Shown: one piece after another, positions 1-7,849 of the stretch
How the letters are laid out: the number at the start of each line of letters is the position of its first letter
Position numbering within the stretch: position 1 is the first letter of the stretch
From: Cylindrodendrum hubeiense
Lineage: Eukaryota > Ascomycota > Sordariomycetes > Hypocreales > Nectriaceae
Assembly (NCBI GenBank): GCA_014621425.1
Contig: JAANBB010000712.1
Span: forward strand, 1 to 13,633
DNA: 13,633 bases
Reading direction: 5' to 3'
Notes under the pieces: generated by a model
The model's database searches: none
Told to the model about the DNA's origin: nothing
The model's input: only the letters and a program-made list of their open reading frames with translations
Made by a program: the position numbers and the translations under genes

Positions 1-245
1 GCTGGAACGAGGGAACCCGGACCTGGAACGTCGACCTGGAACCGCGACTCTCGGACATTTGGAGGTGAGTGCATACATGCATACAGGACGGTCGGTATTC
101 GCAAATGAGCCCTGCATGAGCGAGCTGGAGAGACACACAGGGCGAGCCGGTCAGGGCCGAGACCAGGTACCGCCAAGTACAGATGACAACGTGAGCCATT
201 CAGCGAGGCCCTGTCCGTCACTGACGCCGGGGACTGACTGACGCT

Positions 246-273
246 GGGGGGGGCGCTGGGGGGGCGCTGGGGG
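246..273 (+). repeat. G-run cluster with CGCT spacers (possible G-quadruplex)
   Basis: Three guanine runs of 8, 7 and 5 bases are separated by identical CGCT spacers, giving a short tandem repeat. Four or more G-triplets with short loops can be drawn because the longest run can supply two. A G-quadruplex is therefore possible on this strand. This is visible structure only, with no evidence of function. Confidence 0.7.
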
Positions 274-1138
274 CACTGACGCTGAATAGAGTCGCTGCGC
301 ACGCGCGCACGCTCGCACGCTCTCGTCCACTGGCTGACGGTCGCCGCTCTCAGCAGACGCCGCCGCGTCTTACTGTATCCGTCGCTCATCTGTCTGTCTA
401 TCTGTCCGCCTGCACCGTAATGCTGTACCACGTACAGATACATGCTCGCTCCGGGCCTGGTAGGCATGATTAGAGTCTGTCTCGACGATGGCCACCGCGG
501 GCCTGGAATTGCGCCACCTGATGTAATGGTGTTGGGCGCTGCGCATCACAATGCCAAACCCACCCCCCTCTCCGGCGCCGTCAGTACGAATACGTGCGTG
601 CATTGGCTCTGGACGTCCCTCTGCTCCTCTCGTCCCATGGAGTCGTTTCCTGTCGTTTCCTGTCCCCCTCTGCACCTCGTTACTGAACAGCGTCGCAGTG
701 CATCCCATGACTCCCGGGGGTTGTGAGGTGAGGGGGGCCCCATTTTCAACATTTTCCCGCATCCATCCATGCGGGTGGGTGACTGACTGACTTGACTGCA
801 TGGCAACCTGTGCTGTGACTTAATTGTCGTCTGCCTTGACCTCCGTTCCCTTCGTTTCTGTGCCATTTTGTGCCATTTCCGCTTGGCGCCCTGCGCAAAG
901 CTACTGCGTAGTACTAACATGAATATATTACACGCTCGTTCATCCCGCAGTGATTCGTCACGAACGCCTCGTCGCTGAAACAAGGCCAGGGCGGGCGGGT
1001 CGAGGCCGCAGCATCTGGGAACCTCCCACGGGCCTGTCTACAGATGCGGTACCTGGCAGGGTTGGCAGGCGTACAGCGACAAGTGCCGCCTCGCCGCCGC
1101 GCCGCCCGGAACTCGAGGTACCGGCGCCAGCTGCAGGG

Positions 1139-1165
1139 CGTACTCTGTGCGTACTCTGTGCGTAC
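1139..1165 (+). repeat. 11-nt tandem repeat CGTACTCTGTG
   Basis: Two perfect adjacent copies of CGTACTCTGTG (1139-1149, 1150-1160) are followed by a partial third copy, CGTAC. It lies in the upstream region of the PH-domain gene, about 1.1 kb before its start codon. It could be replication slippage or a duplicated binding site. Confidence 0.8.
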
Positions 1166-1370
1166 CCGGTCTTGGATGCTGCAGATCTGTGACTTGGCTT
1201 TTCCTTAGCTCGCTGTCGCCCCAATCTCCATCAGACTACGGGTATGGGGGTACGTACCTCCCCTCGACACAGCCAGTTGTCGTGGTGGTCCCGGGTACGT
1301 ACTGTAGTATTACCGAGTATAGATGTACCTTGCCTTACCTTTTGCACCATGTAACAAGGTACGTAGAATG

Positions 1371-2276
1371 TTAGCCTACGAACAGCCACAACCACTTCCC
1401 GCCCATCAACACACTCGCCTACGTTCGGGGCCTCGCCTCCCTTTGTGTGTCGTATCGGCCTCTGCCTGTACTTTTTCTATTGTCTCTTGTCCCAGGCATC
1501 CTTTTAATACTTCCTTCCCAGTTACATATAACCTTGCTTCATTCGTTTCCTTCCCTTCTCCGTATTCCCCCCCCGTCTCTCCCTCGACTGCCTACCTACG
1601 TAATAAACAACAACAACAGCGACGACAACAACACCACCACCAACCATCACCACCACCATTGGCATCGCCAGAAACACCCACCACAGCTCCAGACCCGAAA
1701 CCCGAACCTTACCGACGGGCCCAAATAGATATACGCATACATACGCACACCCCCCCCTTCCCTCGGTGCACTACGCACGAAACCCACCCACGCATTCCAC
1801 ACTCCTCCAAACAAACATACCGACGCACTCTACAATACGATACCCGCCCGCCGCTCAGAACCAGACAAACGCACTATTCACTCACTCCTACTGCCATCTA
1901 CTGCTTCTCCGGCCGCTCCTCCTACATCGTCGCCCATTCCCGCACCGCGCGTCTCCTGCCCCGGTACCTGAATCCTCCGCTCCGTCACGGCACCCTATCC
2001 CTGCTCGTAGGCCCATTCCTTCGAGGGCCAAGCTTTCTTCTCGCCGCAACCCACGCACTGTCGCAGCTCCTCCCGCTTAACCCACATCCACCTCCGACCC
2101 ACGACCGACCCAATCCATCGCATCATCGACATACACATACCGTCGCCGCGAGTCGCCGCTACCGACGCTCCCAATACAAAGCCTCCCGCCTTGCCGATGT
2201 CCACGGCCTCGCCGCGCCGTGCCTGCTCTCTCTCCATCTTCTCCGAACTTCATCTTCCATATCCCCTCGACTAAAC
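1371..2276 (+). promoter_or_regulatory. Pyrimidine-rich promoter / 5' leader of the PH-domain gene
   Basis: The plus strand is strongly C/T-rich, the usual look of core promoters and 5' UTRs of highly or constitutively expressed genes in filamentous fungi. A CAA/CAC triplet tract occupies about 1605-1659. There is no ATG between 1371 and 2196, and the only ATG before the main start opens a short uORF (2197-2274). The frame of the downstream gene stays open back to 1323, but the upstream amino-acid sequence is low-complexity Ser/Pro/His/Thr without domain character. I therefore treat it as leader rather than coding. The transcription start is not determinable, and an intron in the 5' UTR is possible. 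Confidence 0.6.
2197..2274 (+). CDS. Upstream ORF (25 codons) abutting the PH-domain gene start
   Basis: The only ATG in the roughly 900 nt before the main start codon opens a frame of 25 codons plus TAA. The TAA ends two bases before the main ATG. The uORF is in a different frame from the main ORF. Its start context has C at -3, which is weak, so many ribosomes would be expected to scan past it. The main ATG has A at -3 and G at +4, which is strong. The arrangement could reduce main-ORF translation or couple the two by reinitiation. The peptide has no recognisable features. Function is inferred from position only and depends on the transcript starting upstream of 2197. Confidence 0.4.
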   Translation: MSTASPRRACSLSIFSELHLPYPLD

Positions 2277-3524
2277 ATGGTCGAACCCGTCGCTGAAAGA
2301 GCCGCCCCCCGGGCCATGGCTCTCCCCAGCGCCAACCTCGACGTCTCGACCCGCAACCGCAGCAATTCTAACATCGACGCCTTCTCCCCCGTCAACAACG
2401 ATGGCTGCTTTGAATTCGACCGTGTGCTTAAGAGCGGCTACGTTCAGAAGCGCACCCAAAAGACAAAGGTTCGTAACGCCCTTTCTCGTTGCGGTTTTCC
2501 CCAGCCTCCTCATGTTCTGCCTTTAACTGACCTCATTCCACAGAAATGGAAGACCATCTACATTGTCCTACGTCCCAACACCCTCTCCATGTACAAGACC
2601 GAAAAGGAGGACCGCCTACGACACCAAATCTACCTCTCCGACCTGACCGCCGTTGCTGATCTCAAGGATCCCAAGCACAAGCGCCAGAATGTGTTCGGCC
2701 TCTTCTCCCCCTCCCGAAACTACCACTTCCAGGCGCCGACCGCCAAGGATGCCCATGAGTGGCTCGACCTGATCCGCAAAGACGCCCGCATCGAGGAGGA
2801 GGAGGATGAGATGTTCCTGGCCAGCCCACAAGTCTTGCGTCCATCTGCCGACCGTGGGTCTATCCCTCTCACCGGCTCCATGGACCGCCTGGGCGACCAC
2901 GACCGCTTCCTCTCTAGCTCTCCCGAGCCCCTGACAACGCCACTCCCCAAGTTCTCCTCCGCATACCGACGACGCTCATCCTTTCTCGAGTCTTCAGGCC
3001 TGTCTGGCGCGGAGCTGGCCTCCCATTCCGACTTCTCCGACAACGAGGCCACCCGAATGCACGACCCTTCCATTGAAAGCCTCGCCGTGCAAAACCCCAC
3101 ACCGGGAGCATTGCGTCAACCAGGATTTGGCATCCGATCCGCCAGTCAAACAAGCGTGTCCAACCTAGAACAAGACCCAGACCGTGTCATCTGGCAAGGC
3201 AAGCTGTGGTTCCTCCGTACCCGCCGCGGCGTCCGCCAGTGGAAGGACAGGTGGGCCGTTCTCCGACCGCGCAATCTCATTCTCTACAAGGACGAGTCCG
3301 AGTACAAGGCTCAATGGATTCTTCCTTTACCCGTCGTTGTTAATGTTGTCGACATCGATCCTCTTGGCAAGACCAAGAACCACTGCCTTCAAGTCATTAC
3401 CGAGGAGAAGACGTACCGCTTCTGCGCCCACGACGAGGAGGCCCTCGTTCAGTGCCTCGGCGCCTTCAAGAGCTTGCTCGCCAAGCGTCGTGAGCTCGAA
3501 GCTCGGGTCGCCGCCGCCTCATGA
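2277..3524 (+). CDS. Tandem PH-domain protein (Opy1-like candidate), one intron
   Basis: Exons 2277-2468 and 2544-3524 give a 390-residue protein. PH domain 1 spans about residues 51-145. Its first strand begins KSGYVQKR, a basic KTKKWK stretch follows at the splice junction, then YIVLRPNTLSMYK, and the C-terminal helix contains the hallmark Trp in AHEWLDLI. Residues 146-278 are an acidic, then Ser/Pro-rich linker with a basophilic-kinase-like RRRSS site at about 206-210. PH domain 2 spans about 279-380 (GKLWFL, QWKDRWAVLRPRNLILYKD). PH domains bind phosphoinositides or protein partners at membranes. Two PH domains in a protein of this size, without a catalytic domain, recall yeast Opy1, a modulator of PI4P 5-kinase signalling, but orthology is inferred. 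The start at 2277 is chosen for strong context and because upstream in-frame sequence is low-complexity. No signal peptide or membrane segment is seen. Family confidence is high, exact role low. Confidence 0.85.
   Translation: MVEPVAERAAPRAMALPSANLDVSTRNRSNSNIDAFSPVNNDGCFEFDRVLKSGYVQKRTQKTKVRNALSRCGFPQPPHVLPLTDLIPQKWKTIYIVLRPNTLSMYKTEKEDRLRHQIYLSDLTAVADLKDPKHKRQNVFGLFSPSRNYHFQAPTAKDAHEWLDLIRKDARIEEEEDEMFLASPQVLRPSADRGSIPLTGSMDRLGDHDRFLSSSPEPLTTPLPKFSSAYRRRSSFLESSGLSGAELASHSDFSDNEATRMHDPSIESLAVQNPTPGALRQPGFGIRSASQTSVSNLEQDPDRVIWQGKLWFLRTRRGVRQWKDRWAVLRPRNLILYKDESEYKAQWILPLPVVVNVVDIDPLGKTKNHCLQVITEEKTYRFCAHDEEALVQCLGAFKSLLAKRRELEARVAAAS
2469..2543 (+). other. Intron of the PH-domain gene (75 nt, in frame, no stop)
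   Basis: The donor is GTTCGT, the branch-site candidate is ACTGAC at 2526-2531, and the acceptor is CACAG ending at 2543. Removing it joins the basic beta1-beta2 loop to KWKTIYIVLRPN, restoring a normal PH fold. The intron is a multiple of three and contains no stop codon in the coding frame. Retention would insert 25 residues into PH domain 1 rather than truncate the protein. Confidence 0.8.
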
Positions 3525-4163
3525 TTTGGAAGTAACTTGTGTGGAAGATTGAGTTGCCTTTGTAAGAGCGAAAAACAGGGCTCAGAGGATGAAACAAACA
3601 CGCCCTTCGTGCTGCGAGAGCAGCACTGTTACGATTTACGACGATTAACGTTTTCCTTGTCCCGCATCGTTCCGAAACCCCGTCCCCCTGGGTCTGCCCA
3701 TCACAAGAACGGGCACCTTGGGCAATGGAGTTTTGCTTGGAGTTTGCTGAGCGATTGCAGTCCCATGCTTGCAGAAATGGTTCATTTGTATTATATGATA
3801 TGCAGCGTATCTAGCCCAAATTATCTAATCAACATCATATGGCTGATTCTGGCCTAGAACATGAATAACTGCTTGAAACTTGCCTCTGTGTGAATTCTGC
3901 CGTGTTTGATGTAGGCCGTCTCGACATAATCTACCTATCTAAAGGAACTCGGGCCGCACAGAGAATAATCACTGAGAATTGTTGGATTTACTGACTGCGC
4001 CATTTGCATAAAAGGAGATCCCCCTTACTGCAATATTAGTACGACTTATATCTAACAAGAATCTAAAAACTCAGCCTTGTAACCAACCCCCTGGGTGTCT
4101 TAACTCCTTCCCCCTGCTGGCGCATGAGCCAAGAAATGTCGCGATAGAGGGGTTGCCAGTATG
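3525..4163. other. Intergenic region, 3' flank of the PH-domain gene
   Basis: This stretch contains the presumed 3' UTR of the PH-domain gene. It becomes visibly AT-richer at about 3780-4080 than its surroundings. The one longer open frame (3537-3857) has no domain-like sequence. No RNA gene, repeat or transposon remnant is recognisable. Confidence 0.55.
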
Positions 4164-4832
4164 TCACCGACTGCTCCCTATACGCGACATGGCAAGCCCG
4201 GGCTTGGCATTGGCCGAGCCCAAGGGCGCATCCTGGCCTGGCTTACAGAAACTGATTCGCGTGGTCGGATAGATGAACGACTGACCTCCCTCGATTTGGA
4301 AGCATAGTTGGGCGACAGAGGAGCGGTCATCCTGGATAAGGTAGATGATAAAGCGGACACCCAGGTCGCCCACAGCCTCGTAGAAATCCTGCCCGTTGGA
4401 AGGGTTGGTGAATGCAAGTGTTCGATTTAAGCATTGCCATTTGGGCGAAGTTGTCCTATATACGATCTATCGTGGACCTGTCTCTGGGAATATTCCGAGC
4501 TGTATTTCGTGTCTGTATTCAAGCCCAAAGCCCTCCGTAGTTGAAGGCGATTCGAAACACCGCTCCGCAACCCGAGATGAGCTAACTGGATCCAATGTTT
4601 GGTTAGAAGGACCATTGCCTAGTATGGAGGCCCTGACTGATTTTCCGCCAATATGCTTTTGCTCGTGCTCTGTCTTGTCAAAATGGTGTCGGCGCCCATG
4701 CATAGAACTATCCGGAAACACCCCGAGAGCAACACGCAGACCTATTCCTGTATTGCCAAGTGCGAACTCGTGGTATTGCCAATGATTTGTCGTGGTATCC
4801 TGGATGACGCGGATAGTCGCACCCGCATCCTT
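4164..4832 (-). pseudogene. Broken beta-propeller / lectin-like reading frame
   Basis: One minus-strand frame is open for 121 codons (4832-4470), meets a single TAG (4467-4469), and continues in the same frame for 100 codons to a TGA (4164-4166). The upstream part begins directly after an in-frame TGA at 4833-4835 and has no start codon near its N-terminal end. It carries ATIRVIQDTTTNHWQYHEFA. The downstream part carries VRFIIYLIQDDRSSVAQLCF. These two segments resemble each other (hydrophobic strand, IQD, polar turn, Q plus hydrophobics). They also resemble the repeated blades of fungal fucose-lectin/AAL-type propellers. It lies 14 bp downstream of the Mediator-like gene's stop codon on the same strand, so a normal promoter and 5' exon are missing. 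The most likely reading is a truncated, decaying gene copy. Alternatives are a spliced gene whose intron removes the TAG (a TATAG acceptor lies just after it), or chance. Confidence 0.35.
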
Positions 4833-4846
4833 TCAAATCTCGTCAT

Positions 4847-6187
4847 TCATGTCTCGTCCATACTGTCCAGGCCAAAGTAGGAGGTATCGAAATCCCCATG
4901 CTCCATCAGGTCGAATGTGTCATCGCGACTATCCATCAGATCCTCGAATGTGTCTTCGCCAAGTCCACCTGCACCACCACCAAAGTTCGGTTCCGTGTCC
5001 ATGAACATGAGTTCGTCAAATGTTGAGTCCGCGTTTTCTTCTTTCTTGGCATCTGTGTTCTCCTGTGTCCCCATATTTGTCAAGGTCAATACATTTACTG
5101 AAATGTCTAGATTCTCCGAACTTTCGGGTTTGATTGCATTTTCTGGAGCGGGGATTTGAGAGACAGGGTCGACATTCGCCTGCTCACTGGGATTAGGGGG
5201 CAATAGGTTGTCGAGTCCCAGGAGATCGTCACCACCGTCAGTGGGCGCAAAGGTTGCCAGGTCGAAGGATGGTTCTTGGGAAGTGGGCGGGTTTTGTGTA
5301 TCGCTATTAGTTGGAGCGAGAGTAAACTGCATGTTGGTGAAGTTCAATTCCGCGTTGGATAGATCTCCACCAGAAATGTCCATATTGATCTCCACTGGCT
5401 TCTCATCCATATCAGGCATGGGTGCCATTGGGGCAGGAGAGATAATAGGCTCAGCTTTGATGCTGGCGACCTCAGGAACAGATGCTGGTGGAATGGAAGG
5501 AGACACCTCGTCCTTTATTACCAGGTCGGTCTCGGTCATGTCAGGGAGCCCCATACCCATATCTGGGAAAGGTGCAACTGGTTTGGTAGCCTTGGTCTCT
5601 ATCATGGGTTGGTCATCGGGAGGTGGAGATGAGTCCAGATCAATCACCATCGGCTCCTTGGATTGTGACTCAACCGGTTCTGGCTGTTGCGGTGCTTGGG
5701 GTGGCTGCACCTGGTGCTGCTGAATTTCCTGTTGATGCTGTGACTGTTCTTGTTGCTGCGTTTCCTCTTGCTGCTGCTGCTGCTGCGCTTGTTGCTGTTG
5801 CTGTTGTTGCTGTTGTTTCCGCTCCTGTATTTGAGTGAGGTCACGGAGTAGAACTGACTTTGCTCTAATCTGGAAGCAAGGTCAGCGCTCTGCCGAAAAG
5901 AAAATGAGAGGAATGACTTACAATGTCATGTTCAAGGTCATCTAAGGCAGAATGAAAGGTGCGAATGGTGTCTGGCAGCTTAGACTGAAGAGAGCCATGG
6001 ACCTGGGCTACGTTTCCCTGGCCATCCTTGCGAGAAGCACGAAGCGCCTTGCCAGTTTGGACGAGCTGTTGAATGGCTTATAAGCAAGGATCCAAGGACG
6101 TGAAGGGTTGATGGGGACTGCTCTTACCACATCGTTCACCATGAGCTGGAGGACGTCCAAGGGGTCTTGGGGCTTTTGAGACGCCAT
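4847..6187 (-). CDS. Candidate Mediator tail subunit (Med2/Med29-like), Gln-rich with acidic C-terminus
   Basis: Exons 6187-6128, 6065-5922 and 5869-4847 give 408 residues. Residues 1-86 form a compact, probably helical domain: DPLDVLQLMVNDVLVQTGKA, a second amphipathic stretch (LPDTIRTFHSALDDLEHDI), and a helix IRAKSVLLRDLTQIQE. This pattern of a DP-start helix followed by F-x3-L-x-D-L-E resembles the Med29/Med2 fold of the Mediator tail. Residues 87-131 are Gln-rich (runs of 9 and 6 Gln encoded by mixed CAA/CAG codons). The rest is Pro/Asp/Glu/Met-rich and disordered. It ends in acidic-hydrophobic repeats (DTFEDLMDS, DDTFDLMEHGDFD, YFGLD) typical of activation or coactivator interaction segments. 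If correct, it acts in the nucleus, linking DNA-bound activators to RNA polymerase II. All splice junctions are phase 0. The start has A at -3 and lies just before the conserved-looking helix. The alternative is another Gln-rich transcription coactivator; the Mediator assignment comes from pattern recall, not a search. Confidence 0.6.
5870..5921 (-). other. Intron 2 of the Mediator-like gene (52 nt)
   Basis: On the minus strand the donor is GTAAGT, the branch candidate GCGCTGAC (5881-5888) and the acceptor CCAG. Splicing joins HDI to IRAKSVLL without changing frame. It is very short but normal for filamentous ascomycetes. Confidence 0.85.
6066..6127 (-). other. Intron 1 of the Mediator-like gene (62 nt)
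   Basis: On the minus strand the donor is GTAAGA directly after the codons for VNDV and the acceptor is AACAG before CTCGTCCAA. It leaves a 20-codon first exon. Phase 0 on both sides gives a continuous helix-like sequence, which supports the model. Confidence 0.8.
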
Positions 6188-6423
6188 CGTCTGGGATTGG
6201 GGGCGTGCTTGTGGGGTATTTGTAGGGGAGTTTATAGCAGCGAAACGACAACTATACGAGCACGCGGATGTACGAATTTGTATGCGGTTTCAAGGGTTAG
6301 TGTTGACCGACGGCCTTTCGCAAATGGAGTGGGTGAAGTTGATGGAGCGACGTCGGGAACCACCAAGGTAAGGTACGGGCACCCCGAAGCTTTGGCCACC
6401 TTCAAACACCCTGACCGAGATAG

Positions 6424-6432
6424 GTCACGTGA
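6424..6432. promoter_or_regulatory. CACGTG palindrome (bHLH-type site) upstream of the Mediator-like gene
   Basis: GTCACGTGA lies about 240 bp upstream of the Mediator-like start codon. The GTCACGTG core matches the known consensus for Cbf1/CPF1-type bHLH proteins and overlaps that of Pho4-type factors. A single hexamer can occur by chance; distance and perfect palindromy are the only support. Confidence 0.3.
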
Positions 6433-7438
6433 AGGTGGGACATGGCTTCGGGTCCCTGGGTCAAGCAACGCGGGTGGGAGCATGTATCTCTTGGAATTGA
6501 TGGACTAACTGCCGGTGATGCAATGCTATACGGCAGGAGTGATTATGAGACGTGCATACACCACCGAATCTCGTGGTGAAAGGGTAATTGAGTAAATTGC
6601 AATTTGCCATCGTGGTTCCTCTCGGCTTTTGTCAGCCACATGTAGCGTGGCGTCTAAGAGGCTCTTCGGTGGCATGGCGGTTGTTCAACCTTAACGTCCA
6701 CCGCCACACACCGACACAGGAGAGGAACAGTCAAGACTCCATGCGACGTTGAGCCGGGCAGAACGGGGTGCTGGATACTGGGAATTTGAGTTTCTGACGC
6801 CGACACTGCGCTCGCAGGCATCATGTTCCCCGGATTCTTGGAAAGGCGCAATCTCCATCCCCGTGATTGCAATTTGATCCCCTCAGCTCGATCCAACCCC
6901 AAGCGGGCCTGGGCATCCCCCCTGGTTCTCGCCAGCGAATAGGTGACGGCGAGCTGACTTCTCGTCGAGGGCCTGGACGTCGCCGTCAGGCCATGCAAGG
7001 GTAACGCTTCGGACCTGTGCTCTGCTGTGCTGGCGACCCTCCCTTGCCATGATTCCTGTCACGACTTCACCGACATACGCCAGACTGGGGATTTGCCGGC
7101 TATTCGCACTTGTTCAGACCGGCTTAGGTCTGTGTCAACTAGACAGGATGGATAATGCAATGCGGGCAGCACTTGATCCGGCAGGCACTTCACCAGAGGA
7201 GGCCAGGAGGCCAGGAGTCCTTGTGGCGATCAACCCGCCCTCCCGGTAAATACTATGCACAGACAGACCGTGAGCAAGTCGATGTAGTCTCTACTCTCTA
7301 CTCGGTAGATTAGGTCGAGTACATGCAATGAAAGGACGCCTGGCAACCCCCACCAACCCCACCCACTTCTCTCACACGCCCACGGCCGTGGTGTCGCGGA
7401 CGACGTCTTGCTGCTCCAGCCCGCCGTTCTCTGCCCAT

Positions 7439-7471
7439 CCAGTCCCGTCCCAGTCCCGTCCCAGTCCCGTC
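7439..7471 (+). repeat. 11-nt tandem repeat CCAGTCCCGTC, three copies
   Basis: Three perfect head-to-tail copies of CCAGTCCCGTC are followed by CCA. The repeat lies about 1.1 kb upstream of the Pub1-like start codon. It is probably slippage-generated; no function can be read. Confidence 0.85.
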
Positions 7472-7695
7472 CCAATCGACCCCTCGTCACTTGTCAACTG
7501 GATTTTGTCCCTTGTCCTTGTCCACGAATCAACGGCAGCCATGGCGCGTGGCCCATCACACTGAGATCACCCTGAGGCTTGGGCTGCCGTTGGAGCTCAG
7601 GCTTGGGGCCTGGGGGGAAACCTGGAGGGCCGGCGTCTTGGAGTCCCGGAGAAAGGCTCTGCGCTGGCTGAAATGATGAGTGTGTTGGCTTGGCT

Positions 7696-7731
7696 GCCTG
7701 TGTGCGTCTGCCTGCCTGTGTGCGTCTGCCT
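7696..7731 (+). repeat. 18-nt direct repeat, two perfect copies
   Basis: GCCTGTGTGCGTCTGCCT occurs twice in tandem (7696-7713 and 7714-7731). It is followed by further CT-rich sequence, upstream of the leader of the Pub1-like gene. Confidence 0.85.
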
Positions 7732-7849
7732 CTCTCTGCCTGTCGATCTGGTCGACGGCCATACACAGGACAGGCCAGATACGTACCATGTAATTACCAG
7801 AGTTATCAGCCCGCCCCCTCATCTCATCCCATCAGTGATCACGCTGATG

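Larger units (their letters stand above)
1..1370. other. Gene-free intergenic region upstream of the PH-domain gene
   Basis: No reading frame here has recognisable protein similarity or convincing intron-exon structure. The open frames are short, overlap on both strands and are rich in Arg, Pro and Ser, as expected from GC-rich non-coding DNA. The region holds a G-run cluster (246-273), a GACT-type repeat near 779-796, an 11-nt direct repeat (1139-1165) and three GGTACC hexamers (166, 1048, 1117). The part nearest the gene (about 1240-1370) is rich in GTAC-containing words. It probably contains the distal promoter of the PH-domain gene, but no individual element can be assigned a function. 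Confidence 0.6.
6188..7849. other. Divergent intergenic region between the Mediator-like and Pub1-like genes
   Basis: No supported gene lies here. Open frames on both strands are short and lack domain character, including a 114-codon minus-strand frame at 6654-6998. The side next to 6187 must contain the promoter of the Mediator-like gene; unlike the plus-strand genes, it lacks a long pyrimidine-rich leader. Short tandem repeats lie at 7439-7471 and 7696-7731. Confidence 0.55.

Noticed and set aside
1323..2276. N-terminal extension of about 318 codons on the PH-domain protein
   Set aside because: The frame is open, but the sequence is low-complexity Ser/Pro/Thr/His from C-rich DNA, has no domain character, and matches the pyrimidine-rich leader pattern seen before the other plus-strand gene. 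The ATG at 2277 has strong context.
5208..5723. Plus-strand 171-codon Ser/Gly-rich frame opposite the Mediator-like gene
   Set aside because: It mirrors the Asp/Glu/Pro/Gln-rich codons of the real minus-strand exon and has no recognisable features.
5711..5820. CAG/CAA repeat as an expanded microsatellite
   Set aside because: It is coding poly-Gln with mixed CAA and CAG codons inside a continuous exon, so it is better explained as a protein feature.
6654..6998. Minus-strand 114-codon frame in the divergent intergenic region
   Set aside because: No domain, no splice or start-context support, and Arg/Ser/Pro-rich composition typical of random GC-rich sequence.
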